DNA of 64,000 nt from Bolinopsis microptera (lineage: Eukaryota > Ctenophora > Tentaculata > Lobata > Bolinopsidae), in NCBI RefSeq assembly GCF_026151205.1, contig NC_087072.1, positions 20,860,103 through 20,924,102 on the forward strand. The letters run 5' to 3'. Numbering within the stretch: the stretch's first letter is position 1; the number at the start of each line of letters is the position of its first letter. The position numbers and the translations under genes are program-made. The notes beneath the pieces were generated by a model. It was not told the DNA's origin and did no database searches. It was given only the letters and a program-made list of their open reading frames with translations. Positions 1 through 12,100 of the stretch are shown here, in pieces.

Positions 1-157
1 AACTTTCAAGTTAACTTTAAATCCTTATAACATGATTGTATGGGTTATTTTATGGGTGTACCGAAGAAAAACAGTAAAAAACCAACAGAAGTTTTTTCAC
101 GATATTTATAACTAAACGTTCATTAATAAAATCTCGGCTTCAACGAGACAGACATTT

Positions 158-3100
158 TCAAAATCTGGTATCTCGATAGACCGCTTCCCTTATTCGTGTG
201 TATTCCGCTTTAACCCCACTTAACTGAAGTTCCTGAAACGGGTAAATATCTTAGCAAAAACGTTGCCTAACTATTACATGTTCATAGCCAGTCATTATTA
301 CGTGTTCATAGCCAGTCATCGGAGTAAGATATATATACGCATATATTTATCCGTGGATAAACGATAACAGTTAATATGAGAGGGGAAGTAGGATGCTTTT
401 AAAAACACTTACTGCTATCAGCTGAGGGAGAGCAGCAACGAGGTATTCAGACGCCAACTCCGAATTAATTTTAATACCAGTAAAAACGTTGGACAAAATA
501 TCAGCGTCAGTGAAACTCTCTATATCCTTGTCAGAAAGCATGATTCCACACTCCTGAATGATAAATAATACCTGATAATTAATAAGAGAGGGGAAAATAA
601 ATAAAAATTGGGCCCAGATAATGGGTTTTCTGTCTGCTAATTTGTATAGCTATGATTGGGTTGTTTTTGTTTGCTAATTTATCTGATTGCGTTAGCCAAC
701 ACTGTTGACGGTTTTTAGTAAAGAATAATTCATTGGATCTAATCAAACTAACCTCTCCGCCGTACTCTTCTGGGCACGAATACACATGCTCAGAGATTGT
801 TCCTGATGGAAGTTCCACGTTGCGCTGCTTTCTTCCCCTGAACAGATTTATTAGATTATTAGATATGCACTTAAAGAAGCCTCATGTAGCCTCCAGGCTC
901 GAAAAACCCCGAAAAACCCCGACACACCCCGAAAAACCCCGACAAACCCCGACAAACCCCGACACACCCCGACAAACCCTGACAAACCCCGACAAACCCC
1001 GACGTGTCGAGATCTGTCGTATCATGTCGGGCCAATCGGCTACACGAGGCCTTTAAAGACATCCTATATGTTGTTTCTATTCTTGAATGTTTTCAGTAAT
1101 TTCGTATTGCAGTTTACTATAAATTTATAATCCTACCTCATATTGTTATGGTTCTCCCTGAATTCGTCGAGATAACGTTCGACAACAGGTATGAACACAC
1201 CAGCAATTAAATCCCTGTCATACTCGCAACTTGAATCATACAGACCGTCTTGATCAATCTCTCTAAGTACGTGACGAAAACCATCACAAACCTTTTCGCG
1301 GACCTGTCAGCATTTTTTACTTGGAAAATGGGGACAAACTATGGTATAAGTAAGGAAACGGACTTTGCTTTGCCTATGTTTGTTTCTTGTCGACAAATAA
1401 TTGTTTTGAAAACGGTTGTGACCTAAGAAGTGAGCAAGATCTAACCAGATTTAGCAAACATTTCACTCCAACTATTGCCTACCTGCCTCCACAATCGTTC
1501 TATTTTGTTGGCAGTAGAAGGACCAAGTATCGTTGTAATCTCCTTGTCAACATTTTTCAGTTGCAATAGAGTTTTCTGAAAAACAAGAGTGAAAACAAGC
1601 AGAATCCTGCGGTCTAACACCATAGCTTTAAGGTACGTATTGAAATTTAATATGGAAACAGCATTTGTAGCAGACATGGCACAGGGACAGTAGGCAGTAG
1701 AATATATAAAAAACGCCTTGGAAAATTAACTCACGTGTACAGCTGCAGCATGGACGGTCTCAGTTCCTTTGTCAAATCGAAGCATTTGCGGTAAAACTCT
1801 AGATTCCAGCAGATGGTCAAACAAAATACGTCCAATAACTTCACTGTCTCTATTAGACCGCCCAATGTACAAGAAGATGATTTTCCTACAGTAAGTATCA
1901 AGGGCCCTGTGAAAAATTAAAAAGAATTAATAACGCTAGCATATCGCCCGACCTAAGAACCAACTTTATAAATATAATGAAATCTTATCATGATGATCAG
2001 CAATGTTTAAATTATGAATTACTTTAATTTTAAGCATCCCTCCCCATCACCTCTTAATAAAATACACTGCTAAAAATACATTGTTTAACTGTTTCATACT
2101 CAACAGCTATAAATTCACCCTTCTCCCAAAAGCCTTCCTCCGAGCTTTTCTCCCTGTTACATGATAGATAAGATTTGTTTGATTTGTTCAAGCTCCCCGT
2201 CAAGATTGAAGGGCCTTAATTTTGCTCACATCATTTCTACAGTCTAAAACTTATATCATAGTTTGGTTATATTCTGTGTTTAAGCCCCTTGCCAAAATTA
2301 AAAGATCGGTACCACGCTATAGTCTATACACTCTACAGGGGCAGAACACCAAATAGGTGCTACAGTATAGTGATATAACTGATTGGCTGATAAGGGGGAA
2401 ATCTTATCCAATGCTGTGCTCCCATACTGTCACATGATGCACTCAATCTCATCACGTAGTGTGTGCGCTCATGTCACGTGACAATATTCAGTCAGGTGCA
2501 CCGTGCACACACTCAATCATGGTTATACAACATACACATGATATGCGCCCAGAAATGCCCAGCAGGGTTATCTTTCTAGCTGATGTTGACAGTGGGATTA
2601 CCCGTTTAATCCCGCCCCTTATGAGCCATCCCGCCCCTTTCAAAACATCATGAAGGAATTTATAAGTTGTGGGATGGTATAAAAACAATTAGAGCTCAGC
2701 AATGGCATGTTTTCACACAAACAAGAAATGTAACATACCCATATATTTTGAGGTCGAATTGGCAGTTGGCATCCCCACTTAACTTGTCATGGCCATCCAG
2801 ACTCCATAAGTAGTTTGGCCCCTTGCTGAAGAAGGTCTTCTTAGGCCTCTTATTCTTGAACTTTGGAGTGCGCATAACAACACCTTGTGGATCAACTAAC
2901 CTTATGTATTCATAACATCATCTCTCGATACGAAGAGGCCTTGAGACCTGCAACAAGGAACAGTGAATATACTGAATATTGATAAATAAGGTGTATATAT
3001 ACACATATATGCATTATACCGTTCCTTAACATCGTGATGCCATTGTTTTAATACTACTTCAAGGCGCCTCAATTATTATAAAAATGTTTACTCCTTTTTT

Positions 3101-3982
3101 CATTGACGTGTTTAAATATTTTAACTTGTTACATTAACACTACAAATTTGCCCTTTTTAGTGTACCTTAGTTTTTCAGTCACATCCCGGTATCCTAATTG
3201 GCCCGAACTTTCGTTAACAACATTCTGTACCGCCGTCAGCAAAGTATGATCATCAACATCATTGTGTCGTTTAATGTTCCAGTGATTCAGCATTCTGCAA
3301 AGCACTTATTAGTGAAACTTTTAGTTTTACTGAAAATGTTTTGTTTTACTCAATCAATCCATGTGTATTGTGTACACATATGCACAACAGATTTTTGTTT
3401 TTAATATGTGGTCATTTGGTAAAGTATAAGTTTCGGTGTTAATCTTTAGTTCAAATACCAGTGAGGTAGATCGTAGAGGGCTGAGGGAGTGGAAGGTTTT
3501 TCGTCAGAAATATGAAAATTCAAAACCCATTCGATATGTTCATAGTAACTTGACTAGACTTAAACGCACTTGTGTGCTCATGAGTGTAATGAAGGAGGGT
3601 CCAATAAGGGTTAAATACACGGCGCAATTCTGCAACGTTTTACGTTGACATAGCAAAACTGAACTGCACATTGAATGAGGGTCCAATAGGGGCGCGAGCA
3701 ATTTTGCTATGTAAATATAACAAAATTGCGCCCCGCATTAGACCCTCGTTCATTGCATCTATGAGCACACATGCAGTAATGAACAGTAAACACGATTTCC
3801 ATTAATTTACAATGTTCATTGTCTGCATTATACCTTTTTACAGTGCGTTCTGAATAAGCCCTGTAGTTGGGGAACTTCTTTGGCAGGAGTGAAGTAATCT
3901 CGCTGCAAGTATAGTTGGATGCTCTTGAAGCCTCCAAAAAGTGTCTCAGATCTTCGTCTTCCATCCATGCTGGACCATCCAT
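158..3982 (-). pseudogene. Integrase-core-domain gene, left-arm copy (eight exons)
   Basis: Exons in transcript order are 3982-3834, 2947-2739, 1906-1735, 1575-1483, 1303-1137, 837-753, 553-413 and 232-158; every boundary has AG/GT and compatible phase. The product resembles the intron-containing integrase-core (retroviral-type DDE fold) proteins widespread in corals, anemones and fish: an N-terminal segment with the SERTVKR motif, then GPNYLWSLDGHDKL, the SNRDSEVIG strand, the RFDKGTETVH acidic motif, the STANKIERLW motif, and PSGTISEHVY near the C-terminus. The stop is at 158-160. Exon 2, read from its best acceptor, carries an in-frame stop caused by a 1-nt shift, shared with the right-arm copy. 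A weaker acceptor (AG directly before GTTAGTTG) would avoid it, so 'pseudogene' is provisional. Exon 7 has one extra codon compared with the right arm. Host function is unknown; these genes are presumed transposon-derived. Confidence 0.75.
877..1052. mobile_element. 176-bp non-autonomous DNA transposon-like insertion, left arm only
   Basis: The insert begins AAGCCTCATGTAGCC and ends GGCTACACGAGGCC(T), an imperfect terminal inverted repeat of about 15 bp. It is bounded by TTAAAG at 871-876 and 1053-1058, while the right arm has a single CTAAAG at the empty site (near 12,030). The interior is a G/C-strand-asymmetric minisatellite of about ten units of CCCCGACAAA type (898-1003). Size, inverted ends and duplicated target fit a MITE. 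The apparent frames across it (733-1056 plus, 871-1062 minus) are repeat translations, not genes. Confidence 0.7.
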
Positions 3983-4701
3983 GACATATACCTATATTTT
4001 ATGTTCTCATGTTGTGAAATTATTCATGGGACAAAGCAATATCACAAATTACTTTGCAATAATGTCCTAGTTGCACACAATATTTTGATGATATTCAACT
4101 TCATTATTTGTTATTTGGTAATGCAGAAGGTATTTTAACAGTATTAATACCCTACTATATAATGAAGATCATCAAAAGGCACTGAAAGAAAAATTTTTAT
4201 TTTTTTGAAAGAAAAATTTTTATTTACCACAAAACAATCAAAACATAATGTTATATTCATAAATAAAATCAAATTTCAATTTCAACCACATATACAGTAC
4301 GCCGCGCACACAGCCACTATTTTGGTGGGCGTTCTTATAGTTCTACTGTTCCATATCTTCCAAAGATGGATACTAGGCTCAGGTTACTTGGCTCAGATTT
4401 CGTGTCTTCTGATGCTTTGAGAGGGCCTGACATGGTTCAGATCTCGAGCCTTGGGTCGGATCTCGATGTTTGAGGATCGTATCCTTTTCGGCACGCTTTG
4501 TAAACACATAAGCTTGTTAGATCAGATCTTGCGAAAGGCACCTGAGACCTTGTCATCTATTAGTACGCTTGTTATACAGATCGGATCAATACATAAGAAA
4601 GAGAGATGGTGGTCGCAGAATCTAATTATGATTGTCTACAGCAAGTACATCCGCTGACAAAGAGGAGCTCAACTACTTCTGGAGTCTGGACACAGACGGT
4701 G

Positions 4702-5715
4702 TCCTTTTTTTTTTATTTGAAAATTCAACTAATCATTATATATATAAATCAAGCGTTACATTTCAGCCATGCAAAATTACAATGACATATTTTGATTACT
4801 AAATGATAAATGGTACTGCAATATAAGTTGCTTAATGTTTGGCCGGATGACAACTAACGAGAAAAATAAACTTGATTATATAATAATTAATTCGGCTGAA
4901 CCAACACATAGCAAGAGCCACATTAACGTTGGGGCCGTCTACCAAATTTGAATGACAAACATTAACAAGAAATCAAACATATCATAAATAATTATAAGGA
5001 TTTTGTTCATTACAATTCCGTCACAACTGATAAAGAAAAAAGAAAAGGACAAGCAGATAGGAAATTGGACGGACAGAATTGTAACCAACAAAAACAAATT
5101 TCTGAGACTCATAAGACTGATGAGCTAATCTGGCCAGACTGTATCGGCAGCCCAGAGGTACTTGATCAGTTTGGCCTTAAAAGTAGAAATCCGCTCTGAC
5201 TGCCGGATACATACTGGTAGACTATTCCATTTCAGCATAGATCTATGAAAAAAGCTATTTCGGAAGGCATCCGAGCAGGGCACAGTGGTACTCATGTAAG
5301 TTGAAGTATCCGACATATCAATTATTTGAGCATTGTGCCTAGTGTATCGGGTGCCCTCTGGACGGCATAGGACTATATATGTAGGGAGCGAAACTGGAAT
5401 TATGCTATTCACTATTTTATAGAAGGTCATAAGATCGTTATAAATAAACTTCTGTTTAACAGGGAGAATATTTAGTTTCTTTTGCTCAGTAGCAAGTTTA
5501 TCGTCATTATAACTGGAGTAAGGTTCACCATTGATCCATTTAATAGCCCTCTTTTGGAGAAAGGATCGAGATACCCTACTACCTCTACCTGGAGATGCCA
5601 GAGGTACAGAATCAAGAAATGTCCTGCTCATGTAATCCTTGACCATGGAGATCAGTCCTTGGCCAGCGGTGCCAAACCTCATTCCCACGACCCTGACAAC
5701 TTAAAGTTAAACTAG
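4702..5715 (-). mobile_element. LINE (non-LTR retrotransposon) 3' fragment
   Basis: An open frame of 187 codons (5688-5125, minus) looks like the extreme C-terminus of a Jockey/CR1-type reverse transcriptase polyprotein: a basic segment before a Tyr-rich helix, then the pattern NSFFHRSMLKWNSLP followed by FKAKLIKYLW close to the stop. That W-N-x-L-P...F-K-x-x-L arrangement is the usual end of LINE ORF2 proteins. No RT catalytic motif is present, so it is a 5'-truncated remnant. In the right arm only the part mirrored by about 5,560-5,715 survives (8,231-8,390). Confidence 0.65.
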
Positions 5716-5748
5716 AGCGGTATTTGGAAACCTGTTTATCTTTTAGTT

Positions 5749-5985
5749 ATTTCTAACTGACGATTTAAAAAAAAAAAAAAAAAAAAGAAAAAAAGGGGGG
5801 ACCCCCAACCCATGTAGCTGAGACACCTCACAGCAAGTAGACCAAAGTGGCTCTTGCTTGTGAAAGGTGCGTCAACTACCCGCCGAAGCGGTGGGTTGGG
5901 AGTCCCCCCTGGGATCATTTTGTCCGTAAAATTATATACAACATAAAATAGTACAGTAAAATATCAAAATTTCTAACTGACGATT
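5749..5985. mobile_element. 203-bp retroposon-like insert with 17-bp direct repeats (left arm)
   Basis: The 17-mer ATTTCTAACTGACGATT occurs at 5749-5765 and again at 5969-5985, enclosing 203 bp. The insert opens with a long A run, then GGGGGGACCCCCAACCCA (about 5793-5811), which pairs imperfectly with TGGGTTGGGAGTCCCCCC (about 5891-5908) to form a long stem. The flanking 17-mers look like target-site duplications made by target-primed insertion. Read on the minus strand the element ends in a T run rather than an A tail, which is unusual for a SINE. I do not recognise the source RNA. Confidence 0.55.
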
Positions 5986-6719
5986 GGGTTCAGTTGTCCT
6001 TTCAAAGTTAATTAGGTAAACTGATTGGGTATTTAATTATTTTCCCAAGCTACCCTGTCTAGGAAAAGTCCAAATTGGGTTCAGTTGTCCGGTAGCCTTT
6101 GAGGAGCTATAAAATAATGACATAATACATCTTACAATATCATACATTTAAAACACCATGAGGAGAAGTTAAACATAACTTTCGAGATACAAATCGAAAA
6201 GTTCAAACATCCAGACAAGATATTACTTACTATTAAGTATATGTTCTCCCAAAAAGTCTTAACGGCCCTCTAACACCATGCTAGTAGCCAGCTGTTACGG
6301 TAATAGCCCAGCCCTCTTACACCCCTCTAATAGCCATAACACCACCAGTAGTTATCAGGTATAATCCACGATTCTGCCTTCACTGATTATCAACCAGTGT
6401 CCAAAATTATTTAATAAAGGATATTAACATCACACCATTTATCCCCAATCGACGAAGATCATATTCCAAATGTCTTCAAAAACTACAGACCAGTGTCAAA
6501 CCTTGAGAAAATTGATTGAAAGAAAAGGCTACAGGAGCAATGAGCATGTAATGATAATCTCAATTTTCCAGACTCTACTTCTGGACAATATGCTTACAAA
6601 AGAGATCATAAATGGGTACTCCACATCAAAGAGAATACATGAAAACATAATTAGTAATCAAATTACACATCAAAAAGATAACTAAATAGGGTGAAAAGGA
6701 GTTTCGAAATGCAACAATA

Positions 6720-7230
6720 ATACTGAAAAACAACCTAGGTATTTTTGTGAAAATATGACAGTATCTGCTTTAGCGCTCGATTTTCATACCACGGTGTAAA
6801 TTTTCGAAAATATGCGCGGCGCGCCTAAAATTTTGGTTCTATTAAAAAAAAATTTTTTGGTCAAAATTATATTTAATATATTGAAATTAGTTGTTATTAC
6901 AGATATATGTTAAAATATTTCCAAAATATAGAATGTAAGTACCCAAAATAAAATGCGCGCAAAAAAGTCAAAATTTTAACACTTTTTTGGATTTTTATTT
7001 TGGGTACTTATATTCTATATTTTGGAAATATTTTAACATATATCTGTAATAACAACTAATTTCAATATATTAAATATAATTTTGACCAAAAAATTTATTT
7101 TTAATAGAACCAAAATTTTAGGCGCGCCGCGCATATTTTCGAAAATTTACACCGTGGTATGAAAATCGAGCGCTAAAGCAGATACTGTCATATTTTCACA
7201 AAAATACCTAGGTTGTTTTTTAGTATTATT
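6720..7230. repeat. AT-rich centre of the palindrome
   Basis: The arms meet around a ~43-bp spacer (6952-6994) that itself holds a short inverted pair (AAAAAAGT ... ACTTTTTT). Each side carries GGCGCGCC-type GC islands (6817-6827 and mirror) within AT-rich DNA. Nothing in it looks coding. It could be a palindromic transposon or the point where two sequences were joined. Confidence 0.6.
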
Positions 7231-7960
7231 GTTGCATTTCGAAACTCCTTTTCACCCTATTTAGTTATCTTTTTGATGTGTAATTTGATTACTTATTATG
7301 TTTTCATGTATTCTCTTTGATGTGGAGTACCCATTTATGATCTCTTTTGTAAGCATATTGTCCAGAAGTAGAGTCTGGAAAATTGAGATTATCATTACAT
7401 GCTCATTGCTCCTGTAGCCTTTTCTTTCAATCAATTTTCTCAAGGTTTTACACTGGTCTGTAGTTTTTGAAGACATTTGGAATATGATCTTCGTCGATTG
7501 GGGATAAATGGTGTGATGTTAATATCCTTTATTAAATAATTTTGGACACTGGTTGATAATCAGTGAAGGCAGAATCGTGGATTATACCTGATAACTACTG
7601 GTGGTGTTATGGCTATTAGAGGGGTGTAAGAGGGCTGGGCTATTACCGTAACAGCTGGCTACTAGCATGGTGTTAGAGGGCCGTTAAGACTTTTTGGGAG
7701 CACATATACTTAATAGTAAGTAATATCTTGTCTGGATGTTTGAACTTTTCGATTTGTATCTCGAAAGTTATGTTTAACTTCTCCTCATGGTGTTTTAAAT
7801 GTATGATATTGTAAGATGTATTATGTCATTATTTTATAGCTCCTCAAAGGCTACCGGACAACTGAACCCAATTTGGACTTTTCCTAGACAGGGTAGCTTG
7901 GGAAAATAATTAAATACCCAATCAGTTTACCTAATTAACTTTGAAAGGACAACTGAACCC

Positions 7961-8198
7961 AATCGTCAGTTAGAAATTTTGATATTTTACTGTACTATTT
8001 TATGTTGTATATAATTTTACGGACAAAATGATCCCAGGGGGGACTCCCAACCCACCGCTTCGGCGGGTAGTTGACGCACCTTTCACAAGCAAGAGCCACT
8101 TTGGTCTACTTGCTGTGAGGTGTCTCAGCTACATGGGTTGGGGGTCCCCCCTTTTTTTCTTTTTTTTTTTTTTTTTTTTTAAATCGTCAGTTAGAAAT
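7961..8198. mobile_element. 203-bp retroposon-like insert (right-arm copy)
   Basis: This is the mirror copy of 5749-5985, with the direct repeat AATCGTCAGTTAGAAAT at 7961-7977 and 8182-8198 and the same GC-rich stem and homopolymer. Its presence in both arms means the insertion predates the divergence of the arms. Confidence 0.55.
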
Positions 8199-9122
8199 AA
8201 CTAAAAGATAAACAGGTTTCCAAATACCGCTCTAGTTTAACTTTAAGTTGTCAGGGTCGTGGGAATGAGGTTTGGCACCGCTGGCCAAGGACTGATCTCC
8301 ATGGTCAAGGATTACATGAGCAGGACATTTCTTGATTCTGTACCTCTGGCATCTCCAGGTAGAGGTAGTAGGGTATCTCGATCCTTTCTCCGGGTGTTGA
8401 GGACACCGTCTGTGTCCAGACTCCAGAAGTAGTTGAGCTCCTCTTTGTCAGCGGATGTACTTGCTGAAGACAATCATAATTAGATTCTGCGACCACCATC
8501 TCTCTTTCTTATGTATTGATCCGATCTGTATAACAAGCGTACTAATAGATGACAAGGTCTCAGGTGCCTTTCGCAAGATCTGATCTAACAAGCTTATGTG
8601 TTTACAAAGCGTGCCGAAAAGGATACGATCCTCAAACATCGAGATCCGACCCAAGGCTCGAGATCTGAACCATGTCAGGCCCTCTCAAAGCATCAGAAGA
8701 CACGAAATCTGAGCCAAGTAACCTGAGCCTAGTATCCATCTTTGGAAGATATGGAACAGTAGAACTATAAGAACGCCCACCAAAATAGTGGCTGTGTGCG
8801 CGGCGTACTGTATATGTGGTTGAAATTGAAATTTGATTTTATTTATGAATATAACATTATGTTTTGATTGTTTTGTGGTAAATAAAAATTTTTCTTTCAA
8901 AAAAATAAAAATTTTTCTTTCAGTGCCTTTTGATGATCTTCATTATATAGTAGGGTATTAATACTGTTAAAATACCTTCTGCATTACCAAATAACAAATA
9001 ATGAAGTTGAATATCATCAAAATATTGTGTGCAACTAGGACATTATTGCAAAGTAATTTGTGATATTGCTTTGTCCCATGAATAATTTCACAACATGAGA
9101 ACATAAAATATAGGTATATGTC

Positions 9123-12100
9123 ATGGATGGTCCAGCATGGATGGGAGACGAAGATCTGAGACACTTTTTGGAGGCTTCAAGAGCATCCAACTATACTTGC
9201 AGCGAGATTACTTCACTCCTGCCAAAGAAGTTCCCCAACTACAGGGCTTATTCAGAACGCACTGTAAAAAGGTATAATGCAGACAATGAACATTGTAAAT
9301 TAATGGAAATCGTGTTTACTGTTCATTACTGCATGTGTGCTCATAGATGCAATGAACGAGGGTCTAATGCGGGGCGCAATTTTGTTATATTTACATAGCA
9401 AAATTGCTCGCGCCCCTATTGGACCCTCATTCAATGTGCAGTTCAGTTTTGCTATGTCAACGTAAAACGTTGCAGAATTGCGCCGTGTATTTAACCCTTA
9501 TTGGACCCTCCTTCATTACACTCATGAGCACACAAGTGCGTTTAAGTCTAGTCAAGTTACTATGAACATATCGAATGGGTTTTGAATTTTCATATTTCTG
9601 ACGAAAAACCTTCCACTCCCTCAGCCCTCTACGATCTACCTCACTGGTATTTGAACTAAAGATTAACACCGAAACTTATACTTTACCAAATGACCACATA
9701 TTAAAAACAAAAATCTGTTGTGCATATGTGTACACAATACACATGGATTGATTGAGTAAAACAAAACATTTTCAGTAAAACTAAAAGTTTCACTAATAAG
9801 TGCTTTGCAGAATGCTGAATCACTGGAACATTAAACGACACAATGATGTTGATGATCATACTTTGCTGACGGCGGTACAGAATGTTGTTAACGAAAGTTC
9901 GGGCCAATTAGGATACCGGGATGTGACTGAAAAACTAAGGTACACTAAAAAGGGCAAATTTGTAGTGTTAATGTAACAAGTTAAAATATTTAAACACGTC
10001 AATGAAAAAAGGAGTAAACATTTTTATAATAATTGAGGCGCCTTGAAGTAGTATTAAAACAATGGCATCACGATGTTAAGGAACGGTATAATGCATATAT
10101 GTGTATATATACACCTTATTTATCAATATTCAGTATATTCACTGTTCCTTGTTGCAGGTCTCAAGGCCTCTTCGTATCGAGAGATGATGTTATGAATACA
10201 TAAGGTTAGTTGATCCACAAGGTGTTGTTATGCGCACTCCAAAGTTCAAGAATAAGAGGCCTAAGAAGACCTTCTTCAGCAAGGGGCCAAACTACTTATG
10301 GAGTCTGGATGGCCATGACAAGTTAAGTGGGGATGCCAACTGCCAATTCGACCTCAAAATATATGGGTATGTTACATTTCTTGTTTGTGTGAAAACATGC
10401 CATTGCTGAGCTCTAATTGTTTTTATACCATCCCACAACTTATAAATTCCTTCATGATGTTTTGAAAGGGGCGGGATGGCTCATAAGGGGCGGGATTAAA
10501 CGGGTAATCCCACTGTCAACATCAGCTAGAAAGATAACCCTGCTGGGCATTTCTGGGCGCATATCATGTGTATGTTGTATAACCATGATTGAGTGTGTGC
10601 ACGGTGCACCTGACTGAATATTGTCACGTGACATGAGCGCACACACTACGTGATGAGATTGAGTGCATCATGTGACAGTATGGGAGCACAGCATTGGATA
10701 AGATTTCCCCCTTATCAGCCAATCAGTTATATCACTATACTGTAGCACCTATTTGGTGTTCTGCCCCTGTAGAGTGTATAGACTATAGCGTGGTACCGAT
10801 CTTTTAATTTTGGCAAGGGGCTTAAACACAGAATATAACCAAACTATGATATAAGTTTTAGACTGTAGAAATGATGTGAGCAAAATTAAGGCCCTTCAAT
10901 CTTGACGGGGAGCTTGAACAAATCAAACAAATCTTATCTATCATGTAACAGGGAGAAAAGCTCGGAGGAAGGCTTTTGGGAGAAGGGTGAATTTATAGCT
11001 GTTGAGTATGAAACAGTTAAACAATGTATTTTTAGCAGTGTATTTTATTAAGAGGTGATGGGGAGGGATGCTTAAAATTAAAGTAATTCATAATTTAAAC
11101 ATTGCTGATCATCATGATAAGATTTCATTATATTTATAAAGTTGGTTCTTAGGTCGGGCGATATGCTAGCGTTATTAATTCTTTTTAATTTTTCACAGGG
11201 CCCTTGATACTTACTGTAGGAAAATCATCTTCTTGTACATTGGGCGGTCTAATAGAGACAGTGAAGTTATTGGACGTATTTTGTTTGACCATCTGCTGGA
11301 ATCTAGAGTTTTACCGCAAATGCTTCGATTTGACAAAGGAACTGAGACCGTCCATGCTGCAGCTGTACACGTGAGTTAATTTTCCAAGGCGTTTTTTATA
11401 TATTCTACTGCCTACTGTCCCTGTGCCATGTCTGCTACAAATGCTGTTTCCATATTAAATTTCAATACGTACCTTAAAGCTATGGTGTTAGACCGCAGGA
11501 TTCTGTTTGTTTTCACTCTTGTTTTTCAGAAAACTCTTTTGCAACTGAAAAATGTTGACAAGGAGATTACAACGATACTTGGTCCTTCTACTGCCAACAA
11601 AATAGAACGATTGTGGAGGCAGGTAGGCAATAGTTGGAGTGAAATGTTTGCTTAATCTGGTTAGATATTGCTCACTTCAATAAACAATTATTTTTCAACA
11701 AAAAACAAACATAGGAAAAGCAAAGTCCGTTTCCTTACTTATACCATAGTTTGTCCCGATTTTCCAAGTAAAAAATGCTGACAGGTCCGCGAAAAGGTTT
11801 GTGATGGTTTTCGTCACGTACTTAGAGAGATTGATCAAGACGGTCTGTATGATTCAAGTTGCCAGTATGACAGGGATTTAATTGCTGGTGTGTTCATACC
11901 TGTTGTCGAACGTTATCTCGACGAATTCAGGGAGAACCATAACAATATGAGGTAGGATTATAAATTTTAAATGTAAAGTGCAATACGAAATTACTGAATA
12001 CATTCAAGAATAGAAACAACATAGGTCTTTAGGTGCATATATAATTATCTAATAAATCTGTTCAGGGGAAGAAAGCAGCGCAATGTGGAACTTCCATCAG

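Larger units (their letters stand above)
1..6951. repeat. Left arm of a ~12.9-kb inverted repeat
   Basis: The reverse complement of this arm is found at 6,995-12,878. Paired positions sum to 13,946 near the axis, 13,105 over most of the arm and about 12,880 at the outer end. The shifts are explained by extra DNA in this arm: about 841 bp of LINE sequence inside 4,700-5,560 and a 176-bp insertion at 877-1,052. The arms also differ by substitutions, for example Gln versus Lys in the small frame at 6,470/7,476 and Ser versus Pro in integrase exon 6. The match is still intact at base 1, so the repeat may continue outside the window. Confidence 0.95.

Noticed and set aside
898-1003. Telomere-like repeats (CCCCGACAAA)
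   Set aside because: The unit varies, is not TTAGGG-like, and is confined to a 176-bp insertion with inverted ends.
5482-5715. Plus-strand 77-codon frame
   Set aside because: It is the shadow of the minus-strand LINE C-terminal frame.
6470-6685. 71-codon frame conserved in both palindrome arms
   Set aside because: Conservation only reflects the inverted duplication; no domain, splice context or codon signal supports a gene.
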